64,000 nucleotides of DNA from Pelomonas baiyunensis (GTDB lineage Bacteria; Pseudomonadota; Gammaproteobacteria; Burkholderiales; Burkholderiaceae_C): positions 186,001-250,000 of the forward strand of contig NZ_JBIGIB010000006.1 in the NCBI RefSeq assembly GCF_043555935.1, in the 5' to 3' direction. Position 1 is the stretch's first letter. Each line of letters begins with the position of its first letter. Under the pieces are notes generated by a model that was not told the DNA's origin, did no database searches, and saw nothing but the letters and a program-made list of their open reading frames with translations. This document shows positions 9,447-17,934 of the stretch, in pieces. Both the position numbers and the translations under genes were made by a program.

Positions 9447-10412
9447 TCAGTAGCCGCGTTGGCGGTCCACCCCCGCCGGCAGTTCGCCGGTGGCGCGGTA
9501 CTGGGCCACATGCGCCGCCACCAGGGCCGAGGCGCTCTCGCGGTCGGTGGGGGCGGAGATGTGCGGCAGCACGGTCACGGCGGGGTGTGCCCAGTGCCAG
9601 CTGCTGGCGGGCAGGGGTTCGGTGGCGAACACGTCCAGCACGGCGTGGCGCAGGTGCCCGGTGTCCAGCGCATCGCGCAGCGCGGCGTCGTCCACCAGGG
9701 CGCCGCGGGCGAAGTTGATGAGCGAGGCGCCCGGCCGCAGGCGCTGCAGCCGCGCCGCGTTCAGCAGCCCCCGCGTGTCGGGCGTCAGCGGCAGCAGGCA
9801 CACGAGCACATCGGCCTGGGCCAGCAGCGCATCGAGCCCGTCGTCGCCGTGGTGGCTGTGCACGCCGGGCAGGGCCTTGGGCGTGCGGCTCCAGCCCAGC
9901 ACCGGGAAGCCCGCCTGGCGCAGGGCCGCCGCCGCGGCCGCGCCGAGCGCGCCGAGGCCCAGCAGGCCCACGGTGCGGTGCTGCGCGCGCACGGCGGGCA
10001 GCGGCTGCCAGCGGGCCTCGCGTTGCAGCCGGGCGTAGGTTGGCATGTCGCGGTGCAGGTACAGCGTCCAGGCCAGCACGGCCTCGGCCATGGTCTGGGC
10101 GAGTTGCGGGTCCACCAGGCGCACGATGTGCAGGCGGGTGTCGGCCAGGTCGGTCATCAACCGCTCCACGCCGGCCCAGACGCTGTGCACCCAGTGCAGC
10201 GCGGGCAGGGTGCGCAGGTCGTCGGGGTGGGGGTTGGCCACGATGGCCACGCGGCAGTCGCGTCGGGCCTCGGCACTCAGCGCGGCCAGCGGTTGCACGC
10301 GCTCCTGCGGCATGGCGCGCTGCAGGGCGGCCACCCAGGCCGCGGTGCTGTCTGCATCGGCCTGGGCCACGAAGGGCAGCACGGGGCGGGTCACGCCGTG
10401 CGCGCCGCTCAC
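9447..10412 (-). CDS. Glyoxylate/hydroxypyruvate reductase A-like 2-hydroxyacid dehydrogenase
   Basis: This is a 321-residue NAD(P)H-dependent dehydrogenase. I place the start at GTG 10412 because it overlaps the arginase stop as GTGA; a second GTG at 10394 is possible. The Rossmann motif is VGLLGLGALGAAAAAAL, followed by WSRTPK, which suggests NADPH preference. The catalytic Arg lies in NFARGALVDDAAL and the His in VLPHISAPTDRESA. These features match the GhrA subgroup, which reduces glyoxylate and hydroxypyruvate. It is the last gene of the minus-strand block. Confidence 0.85.
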   Translation of the reverse strand: MSGAHGVTRPVLPFVAQADADSTAAWVAALQRAMPQERVQPLAALSAEARRDCRVAIVANPHPDDLRTLPALHWVHSVWAGVERLMTDLADTRLHIVRLVDPQLAQTMAEAVLAWTLYLHRDMPTYARLQREARWQPLPAVRAQHRTVGLLGLGALGAAAAAALRQAGFPVLGWSRTPKALPGVHSHHGDDGLDALLAQADVLVCLLPLTPDTRGLLNAARLQRLRPGASLINFARGALVDDAALRDALDTGHLRHAVLDVFATEPLPASSWHWAHPAVTVLPHISAPTDRESASALVAAHVAQYRATGELPAGVDRQRGY

Positions 10413-11329
10413 TTGCGCATCAGCGTGCTCTTGCCGAACAGGCTTTCGATCAGGTCCAGCGCCACCAGCGCGGTCTGGTTCTTCACGTCCAGCGCGGGGT
10501 TCAGCTCCATCAGGTCCATGGATGCCATGCGGCCGGTGTCGTGGATCATTTCCATGCACAGGTGGGCTTCGCGGTAGGTGGGGCCGCCGTTGACGGTGGT
10601 GCCCACGCCGGGCGCCATCACGGGGTCGAGGAAGTCGACGTCGAAGCTCACGTGCAGGTGGGTGTTGTCGTCCAGCGTGGCCAGGGCCAGCTCCATGGTG
10701 TGGCGCATGCCCATCTCGTCGATGAAGCGCATGTCGAACACTTCCAGGTCTTGCTCGTGCACGAAGCGGCGCTCGCCTTCGTCGACGCTGCGGATGCCGA
10801 TCTGGCGCACCCACTTCGGGCTGATGGCCGGCACGTGGCCGCCGATCTCGATCAGCTCCTTGGGGCCGAAGCCGGACAGGCACGCCACCGGCATGCCGTG
10901 GATGTTGCCGCTGGGGGTGAGGGCGCTGGTGTTGAAGTCGGCATGGGCGTCCAGCCACAGCACGCGCAGCTTCTTGCCGACATCGCGGCAGTGGCGGGCC
11001 ACGGCGCTGATGGAGCCCAGGCCCAGGCAGTGGTCGCCGCCCAGCAGCATGGGCATGCGGCCGGTCTTGAGCTCGGCGTACACGGCGTCGTGCACGGCCT
11101 GGTTCCAGGCCACCACTTCGTTGAGGTGGCGGTAGCCGTCCACCGGCGGCAGCCAGGGGTTGGCCGGGCCGCTGAGGTTGCCGCGGTCCACCACGTCCAC
11201 ACCACGGGCGCGCAGGGCTTCGGCCAGGCCGGCCACGCGCATGGCCTCGGGGCCCATGCTGGCACCGCGGGCGCCGGCGCCGATGTCGGTGGGGGCGCCG
11301 ATCAGGGAAACATTGCGAAGTTGGGTCAT
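10409..11329 (-). CDS. Arginase (ureohydrolase family)
   Basis: This is a 306-residue ureohydrolase that probably hydrolyses L-arginine to ornithine and urea. The binuclear manganese ligands are visible: GGDHC (His100), DAHADFN (Asp127, His129, Asp131) and SFDVDFLDP. The SALTPSGNIHGMP loop is typical of true arginases rather than agmatinases. It starts 5 bases after the stop of the LOG-family gene and overlaps the reductase gene by 4 bases, so the three genes are probably one transcript. No urease or ornithine genes are in view. Confidence 0.92.
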   Translation of the reverse strand: MTQLRNVSLIGAPTDIGAGARGASMGPEAMRVAGLAEALRARGVDVVDRGNLSGPANPWLPPVDGYRHLNEVVAWNQAVHDAVYAELKTGRMPMLLGGDHCLGLGSISAVARHCRDVGKKLRVLWLDAHADFNTSALTPSGNIHGMPVACLSGFGPKELIEIGGHVPAISPKWVRQIGIRSVDEGERRFVHEQDLEVFDMRFIDEMGMRHTMELALATLDDNTHLHVSFDVDFLDPVMAPGVGTTVNGGPTYREAHLCMEMIHDTGRMASMDLMELNPALDVKNQTALVALDLIESLFGKSTLMRK

Positions 11330-11334
11330 GGTGG

Positions 11335-12213
11335 TCAGGCGCCCGCAGACGCGGCAAGTTCAGGTTGTTGCGACAGCACGGCCCAGGCTTCCTCGGCCGT
11401 CTCCACGTACTGGAAGAGCTGCTCGTCGCCCGGGCTGATCATGCCGGTCTCCAGCAGCAGGTCGATGTTGATGAGGCGGGTCCAGAAGTCGCGCCCGAAC
11501 AGCAGGATGGGGCGGCGGCGGCTTTTGCCGGTCTGGATCAGCGTGAGCGTCTCGAAGAGTTCGTCCAGCGTGCCGTAGCCGCCGGGGAAGCACACCAGCG
11601 CGATGGAGCGCATCAGGAAGTGCATCTTGCGCAGGCCGAAGTAGTGGAAGCGAAAGCACAGCTCCGGCGTGATGTACGGGTTCGGGTACTGCTCGTGCGG
11701 CAGCACGATGTTCAGGCCCACGCTCTTGCCGCCCACCTCATAGGCACCACGGTTGCCGGCTTCCATCACGCCCGGCCCGCCGCCGGTGGCGATGACGATG
11801 GGGCGGCCGCGGTCGGCGCAGGCCTGCGTGGCGATCTGCGCGAAGCGGCGGGCTTCTTCGTAGTAGCGGCTCATGGCCAGCTGGCCGCGGGCGCGGGCGA
11901 TGGCACCCGGGTCGCCGTCAGCCTCCGCCGCCGCCAGCCGCGTGCGGGCCGTGTCCTCCGGCAGGATGCGGGCGCTGCCGAACATCACGATGGTGGCGTG
12001 CACGCCTTGCTCGTCCAGCAGCTTTTCGGGCTTGAGCAGCTCCAGCTGCAGCCGGATGGGCCGCATGTCGTCCCGCAGCAGGAAGCTCTCGTCCTTGAAC
12101 GCCAGCTCGTAGGCGCTGCCCGGGCGGTCGTAGCTGGGGTGCGGGGCGAGCGTGGCGCATTCGTCCTTGGCGGACGGGAAGTTGCGTTGCGGGTGGGTGT
12201 CGCGTGAATTCAT
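11335..12213 (-). CDS. LOG-family protein (cytokinin riboside phosphoribohydrolase-like)
   Basis: This is a 292-residue protein of the Rossmann-fold LOG family, long annotated as lysine decarboxylase-like. The two signature motifs are ATGGGPGVMEAGNRGA and PGGYGTLDELFE. Family members cleave nucleotide 5'-monophosphates at the N-glycosidic bond; LOG enzymes activate cytokinins. This longer form, with an extra N-terminal region of about 90 residues, is the type found in many proteobacteria, and its substrate is less certain. The ATG at 12213 is preferred over an upstream TTG. It precedes the arginase gene closely. Confidence 0.85.
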   Translation of the reverse strand: MNSRDTHPQRNFPSAKDECATLAPHPSYDRPGSAYELAFKDESFLLRDDMRPIRLQLELLKPEKLLDEQGVHATIVMFGSARILPEDTARTRLAAAEADGDPGAIARARGQLAMSRYYEEARRFAQIATQACADRGRPIVIATGGGPGVMEAGNRGAYEVGGKSVGLNIVLPHEQYPNPYITPELCFRFHYFGLRKMHFLMRSIALVCFPGGYGTLDELFETLTLIQTGKSRRRPILLFGRDFWTRLINIDLLLETGMISPGDEQLFQYVETAEEAWAVLSQQPELAASAGA

Positions 12214-12263
12214 GGCAGCGGAAAACTTCGAGCGGGCGAGAGTGTCACTCAACCCGAAACCTC

Positions 12264-13226
12264 TCAGGGCCCGACGAACTGGTTGCGGCCCAGGGTCTTG
12301 GCGCGGTAGAGCAGTTCGTCGGCCCGCGCCAGCAGCGTGCCGGCGTCGGCGGTTTCGCCCGGGTCGCAGGTGACCAGGCCGCCCGACAGTGTGATGTGGG
12401 TCGCCACGTCCGACGCCGGGTGGGGCAGCGCTGCGCCCTGGAACACGCGGGTGATGGCCTGGGCCAGCATGCGCGCGCCGGAGCGGGGCGTGTCGGGCAG
12501 GATGAGCGCGAACTCTTCGCCCCCGAAGCGGGCGACCGAGTCCAGCGGCCGGCGCGCCACCTGGCGCAGCAAGGTGCCCACCTGGCGCAGGCAGTCGTCA
12601 CCCGCGCTGTGGCCCAGGGTGTCGTTGTAGCGCTTGAAGAAGTCCACATCGCACAGCACCAGCGTCAGCGGGCTGCGCATGCGGGCGCACAGGCGCAGCG
12701 CTTCGTCGAGGTGGTCGTCCAGCCCGCGGCGGTTGAGCAGGCCGGTGAGGGCGTCGTGCGAGGCCTGGCGCTTGAGCTCGAGGTTGGCGAGGTGCAGCTC
12801 CTGCGTCAGGGCCAGCAGCTGCGCCCGCATGGCGCGCAGCCGTTCCATGGCGTGCAGCTTGGCTTCCAGCACCACGGGGTGCACGGGCTTGGTGAGGTAG
12901 TCGTCACCGCCGGCGGCGATGCCCTCGGCCACGCGCGTCGCCTCCGACACGGTGGACATGAAGATCACCGGCGTCCAGCCCTCTTGCGCGGCTTCGCGCG
13001 CGCGGAGCTGCCGGGCCAGCCAGTAGCCGTCTTCACCCGGCATCACCACGTCGCTCAGCACCACGTGCGGCTGGTGCCGGTCGAACAACTCCAGCGCCCA
13101 GGCGGCGCTGGACGCTTCGATGACCTGGTGGCCGAGTTGGTCGAGCACGTAAGCGACGCTGCCGCGCACGCTCTCGTCGTCATCCACCACCAGGATGCGC
13201 AGGCGTTGTTCGGGGTTGAGGCTCAT
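12264..13226 (-). CDS. Response regulator with receiver and GGDEF domains
   Basis: This is a 320-residue protein starting at MSLNPEQRLR. The receiver domain occupies about residues 9-130, with acidic pocket VVDDDES, phospho-Asp in VVLSDVVMPGEDG and Lys in YLTKPVHP. A helical linker leads to a GGDEF domain with active loop GGEEF and an I-site R-P-L-D five residues before it, so it should be a phosphorylation-controlled diguanylate cyclase. Its ATG overlaps the stop of the MoeB-like gene as ATGA. No partner kinase gene lies next to it. Confidence 0.92.
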   Translation of the reverse strand: MSLNPEQRLRILVVDDDESVRGSVAYVLDQLGHQVIEASSAAWALELFDRHQPHVVLSDVVMPGEDGYWLARQLRAREAAQEGWTPVIFMSTVSEATRVAEGIAAGGDDYLTKPVHPVVLEAKLHAMERLRAMRAQLLALTQELHLANLELKRQASHDALTGLLNRRGLDDHLDEALRLCARMRSPLTLVLCDVDFFKRYNDTLGHSAGDDCLRQVGTLLRQVARRPLDSVARFGGEEFALILPDTPRSGARMLAQAITRVFQGAALPHPASDVATHITLSGGLVTCDPGETADAGTLLARADELLYRAKTLGRNQFVGP

Positions 13227-13978
13227 GGTTGGGGATGGGAACACAGGGCACAAGACGGGTCGCGTTGCAGGGCGATTTCGCTCCACTGCATGCGCCGGCC
13301 ATCCAACATCAGCAGTCGCCCAGCCAGGGGCTCGCCAATGCCGGCCAGCAGCTTCAGGGCCTCGGCGGCCTGCACACTGCCCACGATGCCCACCAGCGGC
13401 GCGAACACGCCCATGGTGGAGCAGGCCGCGTCTTCAAAGCCCGATTCCGGCGGGAACAGGCAGGCATAGCAAGGGTGCCGGCCGCCGCGGCTGTCGTACA
13501 CGCTGATCTGGCCGTCAAAGCCAATGGCCGCACCCGACACCAGCGGCTTGCCGTGCTGCACGCAGGCGGCATTCACGCGGTGGCGGGTGGCGAAGTTGTC
13601 GGTGCAGTCGATCACCACATCGGCCGCCGGCACGAGCTGCGCCAGCAGGGCGTCGTCCGCACGCTGGGCATGGGTGTGCACGCGCACGGCCGGGTTCAGC
13701 GCCGCCATGCGCGCGGCGGCAGAGTCGACCTTGAGCCGGTCCAGGCTGGCCATGTCGTGCGCGATCTGGCGTTGCAGGTTGGTCAGCGACACGGTGTCGT
13801 GGTCCACCAGCGTGATCTGCCCGACGCCGGCCGAGGCCAGGTACAGCGCCACCGGCGAGCCCAGGCCGCCCGCGCCGATCACCAGCGCATGGCTGTCCAG
13901 CAGGCGCTGCTGGCCTTCGATGCCGATCTCGTCCAGCAGCAGGTGGCGCGAGTAGCGCAGCAGGTCGTCGTCGTTCAT
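13223..13978 (-). CDS. moeB: HesA/MoeB/ThiF-family adenylyltransferase
   Basis: This is a 251-residue E1-like enzyme that adenylates the C-terminal Gly-Gly of a small sulfur-carrier protein (MoaD or ThiS). The ATP loop is GAGGLGSPVALYLASAG, and the metal/adenylate Asp is in VVIDCTDNFATRH. Two CxxC pairs for structural zinc are visible (CYAC and CALC). Length and motifs fit MoeB, but ThiF for thiamine synthesis cannot be excluded because no moaD or thiS lies nearby. It overlaps the receiver-GGDEF gene and follows the LysR gene by 9 bases. Confidence 0.87.
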   Translation of the reverse strand: MNDDDLLRYSRHLLLDEIGIEGQQRLLDSHALVIGAGGLGSPVALYLASAGVGQITLVDHDTVSLTNLQRQIAHDMASLDRLKVDSAAARMAALNPAVRVHTHAQRADDALLAQLVPAADVVIDCTDNFATRHRVNAACVQHGKPLVSGAAIGFDGQISVYDSRGGRHPCYACLFPPESGFEDAACSTMGVFAPLVGIVGSVQAAEALKLLAGIGEPLAGRLLMLDGRRMQWSEIALQRDPSCALCSHPQP

Positions 13979-13987
13979 GGGGCGAGA

Positions 13988-14899
13988 TTAGATATCCGGC
14001 CAGAGCGGCTCGCACATGCTGCGCCGCATCGCCTCGATGAAATACCGCAAGCGCGCGGTGGGGGCGGGCGGGTTGGGGTACAGCAGGTGCACGGGCAGGT
14101 CCGGCCCGCGCCAGCGCGGCAGCAGGTGCACCAGGCGCCCCTCGGCAATGTCTTGCCGCACCGACCAGCCCGACACCAGCGCCGCGCCCAGCCCCAGCCG
14201 CGCGGCCTCGCGGGTGGCGTAGAGGCTGTCGGTGGCCAGCACGGGCCGGATGGCCAGGCGCTGGCGCACGCCGTCGTCGCGCGCCAGGTGCAGTTCGTGG
14301 CGGTAGAAGGTGGAAATCGCAATCCAGGGCAGGTCGGCCAGGTCGTCGGGCTCGGCCAGCGTGCGGCCGGCCAGCAACTCGGGCGAGGCCACCAGCACCC
14401 GGGGCACGCGCGCCAGCGGAATCGCCACCACCGCGCCCTCGGCCTGGCCGCCCACGCGGATCGCGCAGTCCAGCCCCTGCTCGATGAAGTTGGGCAGGGC
14501 GTCATTCAGCAGCCAGTCCACCCGCAGGCCCGGCGCGTCCTTCAGCGCGCGCACCAGCGGCGCAATCAGGTGCTCCTGCCCGAAGGCATGTGGCACCTGC
14601 ACGCGCAGCAGGCCTTCGGGCCGGGCGGGTTCGGCCCGCAGCGAATGCTCGAACTCCTCCCACTCGGCGGCCAGCGCCTTGGCCCGGGCCAGCGCCCGCT
14701 CGCCAATGTCCGTCAGCCGCAGCGCGTGGGTGGAGCGCTGGATGAGCGGCTGGCCGAATTGCTGCTCCAGCGCCTGCAACCGCCGGCTGACCGTGGGCTG
14801 CGTGGTGCCCAGTTGCCGCGCGGCGGCCGACAGGCTGCCGGCTTCGACGATGCGGATGAAGGTCTGCATCAGCAGCAGGCGGTCAGACGGTTGGGCCAT
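13988..14899 (-). CDS. LysR-family transcriptional regulator
   Basis: This is a 303-residue regulator. The winged helix-turn-helix spans about residues 8-66 (SAARQLGTTQPTVSRRLQAL) and is followed by a type-2 periplasmic-binding-like effector domain. The family is the single-domain LTTR group near DmlR/AaeR. It is divergent from an MFS transporter gene (start codons 74 bp apart), which is the most likely target. Downstream, the moeB-like gene begins after 9 bases, so readthrough into the metabolic block is possible. Confidence 0.92.
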   Translation of the reverse strand: MAQPSDRLLLMQTFIRIVEAGSLSAAARQLGTTQPTVSRRLQALEQQFGQPLIQRSTHALRLTDIGERALARAKALAAEWEEFEHSLRAEPARPEGLLRVQVPHAFGQEHLIAPLVRALKDAPGLRVDWLLNDALPNFIEQGLDCAIRVGGQAEGAVVAIPLARVPRVLVASPELLAGRTLAEPDDLADLPWIAISTFYRHELHLARDDGVRQRLAIRPVLATDSLYATREAARLGLGAALVSGWSVRQDIAEGRLVHLLPRWRGPDLPVHLLYPNPPAPTARLRYFIEAMRRSMCEPLWPDI

Positions 14900-14973
14900 G
14901 CGCCAAGCGTATGGCAGTCAGTCGCCCGATGCGTCTAGCAGGGGCATTGGCCACCCGCCACACTGCCGCCCCG

Positions 14974-16218
14974 ATGACTCCTGTGCCTGATGCGCCGCCC
15001 CAAGCGAGCGCGCCTTCTCCTGTACCTGCCTCCGTGACGTCCACTGTTTCTTCCACGTCGGCCCAGCCGACCCCGGCGCTGACGCCGGCCCTGACCTGGC
15101 TCCTGGCCACCGCCACCGGGCTGGCCGTGGCCTCCATCTATTACGTGCAGCCCTTGCTGGGCTTGCTGGCCACGCAGTTTGGCGTGGGCAGTGGCGCCAT
15201 CGGGGTGCTGCCCACGCTGACGCAGCTGGGTTATGGCGGGGCCATCCTGCTGCTGTCGCCGCTGGGCGACCGGATCGACCGGCGCCGCATCATCCTGGTG
15301 AAAGCCTGCGCCCTGGTGGCGGCCTTGCTGTTTGCCGCCCTGGCGCCCGGGCTGGGGGCATTGAGCCTGGCGTGCGTGGCCATTGGCCTCACGGCCACGC
15401 TGGCGCAAGACCTGGTGCCCGCCGCCGCCACCTTGGCACCGGAAGCCGAGCGCGGCCGGCGGGTGGGGCAGGTGATGACGGGCCTGCTGCTGGGCATCTT
15501 GCTGTCGCGCGTGGCGGCCGGCGCGCTGGCGGCCTGGGTGGGTTGGCGCGCGGTGTACGGCGCTGCCGCCGTGGCCGTGGCGCTGTTGATTCCGCTGCTG
15601 GTGCGGCGCCTGCCGCGCTTCGTGCCGGCCACGCAGGCGCCTTACGGGCAGTTGCTGTGGTCCATGGGCGCGCTGTGGCGGCAGCATGCGGCGCTGCGCC
15701 GGGCGGCGGTAGCGCAGGGCCTGCTGTCGGTGGCGTTCAGCGCGTTCTGGTCCACGCTGGCCCTGGTGCTGGCGGGGCCGGAGTTCGGCCAGGGCAGTGC
15801 GGTGGCCGGCGCCTTCGGCCTGGCCGGCGCGGCAGGCGCCTTGGCAGCGCCCTTGGCCGGTGGGCTGGCCGACCGGCGCGGCCCGCAGGCGGTGATCCGC
15901 GCGGCGGCGGTGCTGGTGGCGGCGTCGTTCACGGTGCAGGCGCTGGCGCCGGCTTCGCTGGTGTTGCTCGCGGTGGTGGCGGTGGTGTTCGACCTGGGCG
16001 TGCAGGCGGCGTTGGTGTCGCACCAGAGCGTGGTGTACAGCCTGGACCCGGCCTCCCGCAGCCGGCTCAACGCCATCTTGGTGAGCAGCATGTTCGCGGG
16101 CATGGCCAGCGGCGCGGCGGCGGGCAGCTTCTTTCTGGCCCATGCGGGCTGGCGGGCGGTGCCCGCGCTGGGCGCGGCCGCGGCGGTGGGCGCCTGGGCA
16201 GTGGCCCGCCGGGGCTGA
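14974..16218 (+). CDS. MFS transporter (probable exporter)
   Basis: This is a 414-residue major facilitator protein. I use ATG 14974, which leaves a Pro/Ser-rich cytosolic tail of about 45 residues before the first membrane helix. About twelve hydrophobic segments are visible. The loop 2-3 signature appears as PLGDRIDRRRIIL and its second-half copy as GLADRRGPQAVI. This pattern is common in drug-proton antiporters of the DHA1 type. It diverges from the LysR gene, which probably controls it. The substrate is unknown. A shared terminator region separates it from ctpA. Confidence 0.85.
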   Translation: MTPVPDAPPQASAPSPVPASVTSTVSSTSAQPTPALTPALTWLLATATGLAVASIYYVQPLLGLLATQFGVGSGAIGVLPTLTQLGYGGAILLLSPLGDRIDRRRIILVKACALVAALLFAALAPGLGALSLACVAIGLTATLAQDLVPAAATLAPEAERGRRVGQVMTGLLLGILLSRVAAGALAAWVGWRAVYGAAAVAVALLIPLLVRRLPRFVPATQAPYGQLLWSMGALWRQHAALRRAAVAQGLLSVAFSAFWSTLALVLAGPEFGQGSAVAGAFGLAGAAGALAAPLAGGLADRRGPQAVIRAAAVLVAASFTVQALAPASLVLLAVVAVVFDLGVQAALVSHQSVVYSLDPASRSRLNAILVSSMFAGMASGAAAGSFFLAHAGWRAVPALGAAAAVGAWAVARRG

Positions 16219-16235
16219 TGTAGGTCACGGTCGCC

Positions 16236-16268
16236 AGAAAAACAAAGGGGCTCCGTGTGGAGCCCCTT
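16236..16268 (-). terminator. Rho-independent terminator of the S41 protease gene
   Basis: The arms AAGGGGCTCC and GGAGCCCCTT pair perfectly around a 4-base loop. Read on the minus strand the hairpin is followed by TTTGTTTTTC. It lies 41 bases beyond the ctpA stop. Confidence 0.85.
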
Positions 16269-16308
16269 GTCATGGGAGGTGTGGCTGCGGCCCGAAGGCC
16301 GCGATGCA

Positions 16309-17748
16309 TCACGGCGTGGGCTTGGCTTCGGCCTTGCGTTCCACCGCCGTCTTGGAGGCGATCACCGGTTGGCCCTTGAGCTGGTTCAGGGCCTGGACCA
16401 GCGGGAAGTCTTCGGCAGAGCCGAACTCGGGCAGCGGCTTGAGCGGCTCGTTGCGCTTGGCGATTTCAGCTTCCAGCTTCTGGCGGGCTTCCTCGCGGGC
16501 CTTGGCGCGGGCTTCGTTCTCTTCCGATTCCGGGCCGTTGTTCAGGTGCTTTTCCAGGTCGGCTTCGCGGGTGCGCAGCGCGGCGAAGACATTGCCCTCG
16601 GCGGTTTCGTCCAGCAGCACGTCGGGCACGATGCCCTTGGCCTGGATGGAGCGGCCGCTGGGCGTGTAGTAGCGCGCGGTGGTGATCTTGAGCGCCGACT
16701 CCGGGCCCAGCTGGCGCACGGTTTGCACCGAGCCCTTGCCGAAGGTCTGCGCGCCCATGATGGTGGCGCGCTTGTGGTCTTGCAGGGCGCCGGCCACGAT
16801 TTCGCTGGCGCTGGCCGAGCCTTCGTTCACCAGCACCACCAGCGGCACGTTCTTCAACGCGGCCGGCAGGCGCTTGATCGGGTCGTCACCGCCACGGCGG
16901 CGGTAGTCGTCCGGGTTGGCCTTGTAGGTGGCCTTGGACTCGGCGATCTGGCCGTTGGTGGACACCACCTCCACGTCCTTGGGCAGGAAGGCCGCCGAGA
17001 TGGCGATGGCACCGTCCAGCAGGCCGCCCGGGTCGTTGCGCAGGTCCAGCACCAGGCCCTTGAGCTTGGGCTCCTGCTTGTAGATGTCTTCGAGCTTCTT
17101 GGCGAAGTCGTCCACCGTGCGGTCCTGGAACTGGCTGACGCGAATCCAGGCGTAGCCGGGTTCCACCACCTTGGCGCGCACGCTCTGCACCTTGATTTCC
17201 TCGCGCGTGATCGTCACGGGGAAGGTGCGGCTTTCGGCCTTGCGGTAGATGGTGAGGCTGACCTTGGTCGCCGGCTCGCCGCGCATTTTCTTGACGGCCT
17301 GGTCGATGCTCAGGCCGCGCACGGCGGTTTCGTCGATGCGGGTGATGAGGTCGCCGCTCTTGAGCCCGGCGCGGAAGGCCGGAGAGCCTTCGATGGGCGA
17401 GACGATCTTGACCAGCCCGTCTTCCATGCCGATTTCGATGCCCACGCCGACGAACTTGCCGGTGGTGCCTTCGCGGAATTCCTTGAAGGTTTTCTTGTCG
17501 AAGAACTGGGAGTGCGGGTCCAGGCCCGACACCATGCCGGCGATCGCGTCGTTGATCAGCTTTTTCTCGTCGACGGGTTCGACGTAATCGCTCTTGACCA
17601 GCCCGAACACCGCGGCGAGCTGCTGCATTTCATCCAGCGGCAGGGGCGAGAGGCTGCTGCGCGCATTGGCCTGGAGCTGCATCGTGGTGAGTGCACCCGC
17701 GACGGCGCCGAGGGCAACCCAACCGGCGACTTTCAATTTGGAGCTCAT
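16309..17748 (-). CDS. ctpA: C-terminal processing peptidase, S41 family
   Basis: This is a 479-residue exported protease that trims C-termini of periplasmic proteins. An N-terminal signal/anchor (about residues 8-27) is followed by a Prc/CtpA N-domain, a PDZ domain at about residues 95-175 (GVGIEIGMEDGLVKIVSPIE) and the protease core. The Ser-Lys dyad region is visible as NEGSASASEIVAGAL and QTFGKGSVQT. The C-terminus is a Glu/Lys-rich charged tail. In many betaproteobacteria ctpA follows an envC-like gene and gpmA; that context is absent here. Confidence 0.93.
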   Translation of the reverse strand: MSSKLKVAGWVALGAVAGALTTMQLQANARSSLSPLPLDEMQQLAAVFGLVKSDYVEPVDEKKLINDAIAGMVSGLDPHSQFFDKKTFKEFREGTTGKFVGVGIEIGMEDGLVKIVSPIEGSPAFRAGLKSGDLITRIDETAVRGLSIDQAVKKMRGEPATKVSLTIYRKAESRTFPVTITREEIKVQSVRAKVVEPGYAWIRVSQFQDRTVDDFAKKLEDIYKQEPKLKGLVLDLRNDPGGLLDGAIAISAAFLPKDVEVVSTNGQIAESKATYKANPDDYRRRGGDDPIKRLPAALKNVPLVVLVNEGSASASEIVAGALQDHKRATIMGAQTFGKGSVQTVRQLGPESALKITTARYYTPSGRSIQAKGIVPDVLLDETAEGNVFAALRTREADLEKHLNNGPESEENEARAKAREEARQKLEAEIAKRNEPLKPLPEFGSAEDFPLVQALNQLKGQPVIASKTAVERKAEAKPTP

Positions 17749-17934
17749 GAGGCGAGTCCTGTGTTCTACGGAAACCCTGCCGAAACTGCGGGGCAGGTGC
17801 GCCGAGTGTACTGGCCGCCTCTGCGCAGGAAGGCCGATTTACCCTGCGGAAACCCTTCATTCCGCCGGGGCAGTGACGGAATGCGCGGGCGTTACGACGC
17901 CTGCCAGGGGCCGAAAGTCATGGCCCGGGCGCCG

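Noticed and set aside
6007..9801. 1264-codon minus-strand open frame over the first receptor and cyanase genes
   Set aside because: The opposite strand encodes recognised proteins; the translation is Arg/His/Gly-rich with no domain.
9447..11357. Apparent 636-residue fusion of the reductase with an upstream domain
   Set aside because: The first half is an off-frame reading of the arginase gene; the reductase begins at GTG 10412 or 10394.
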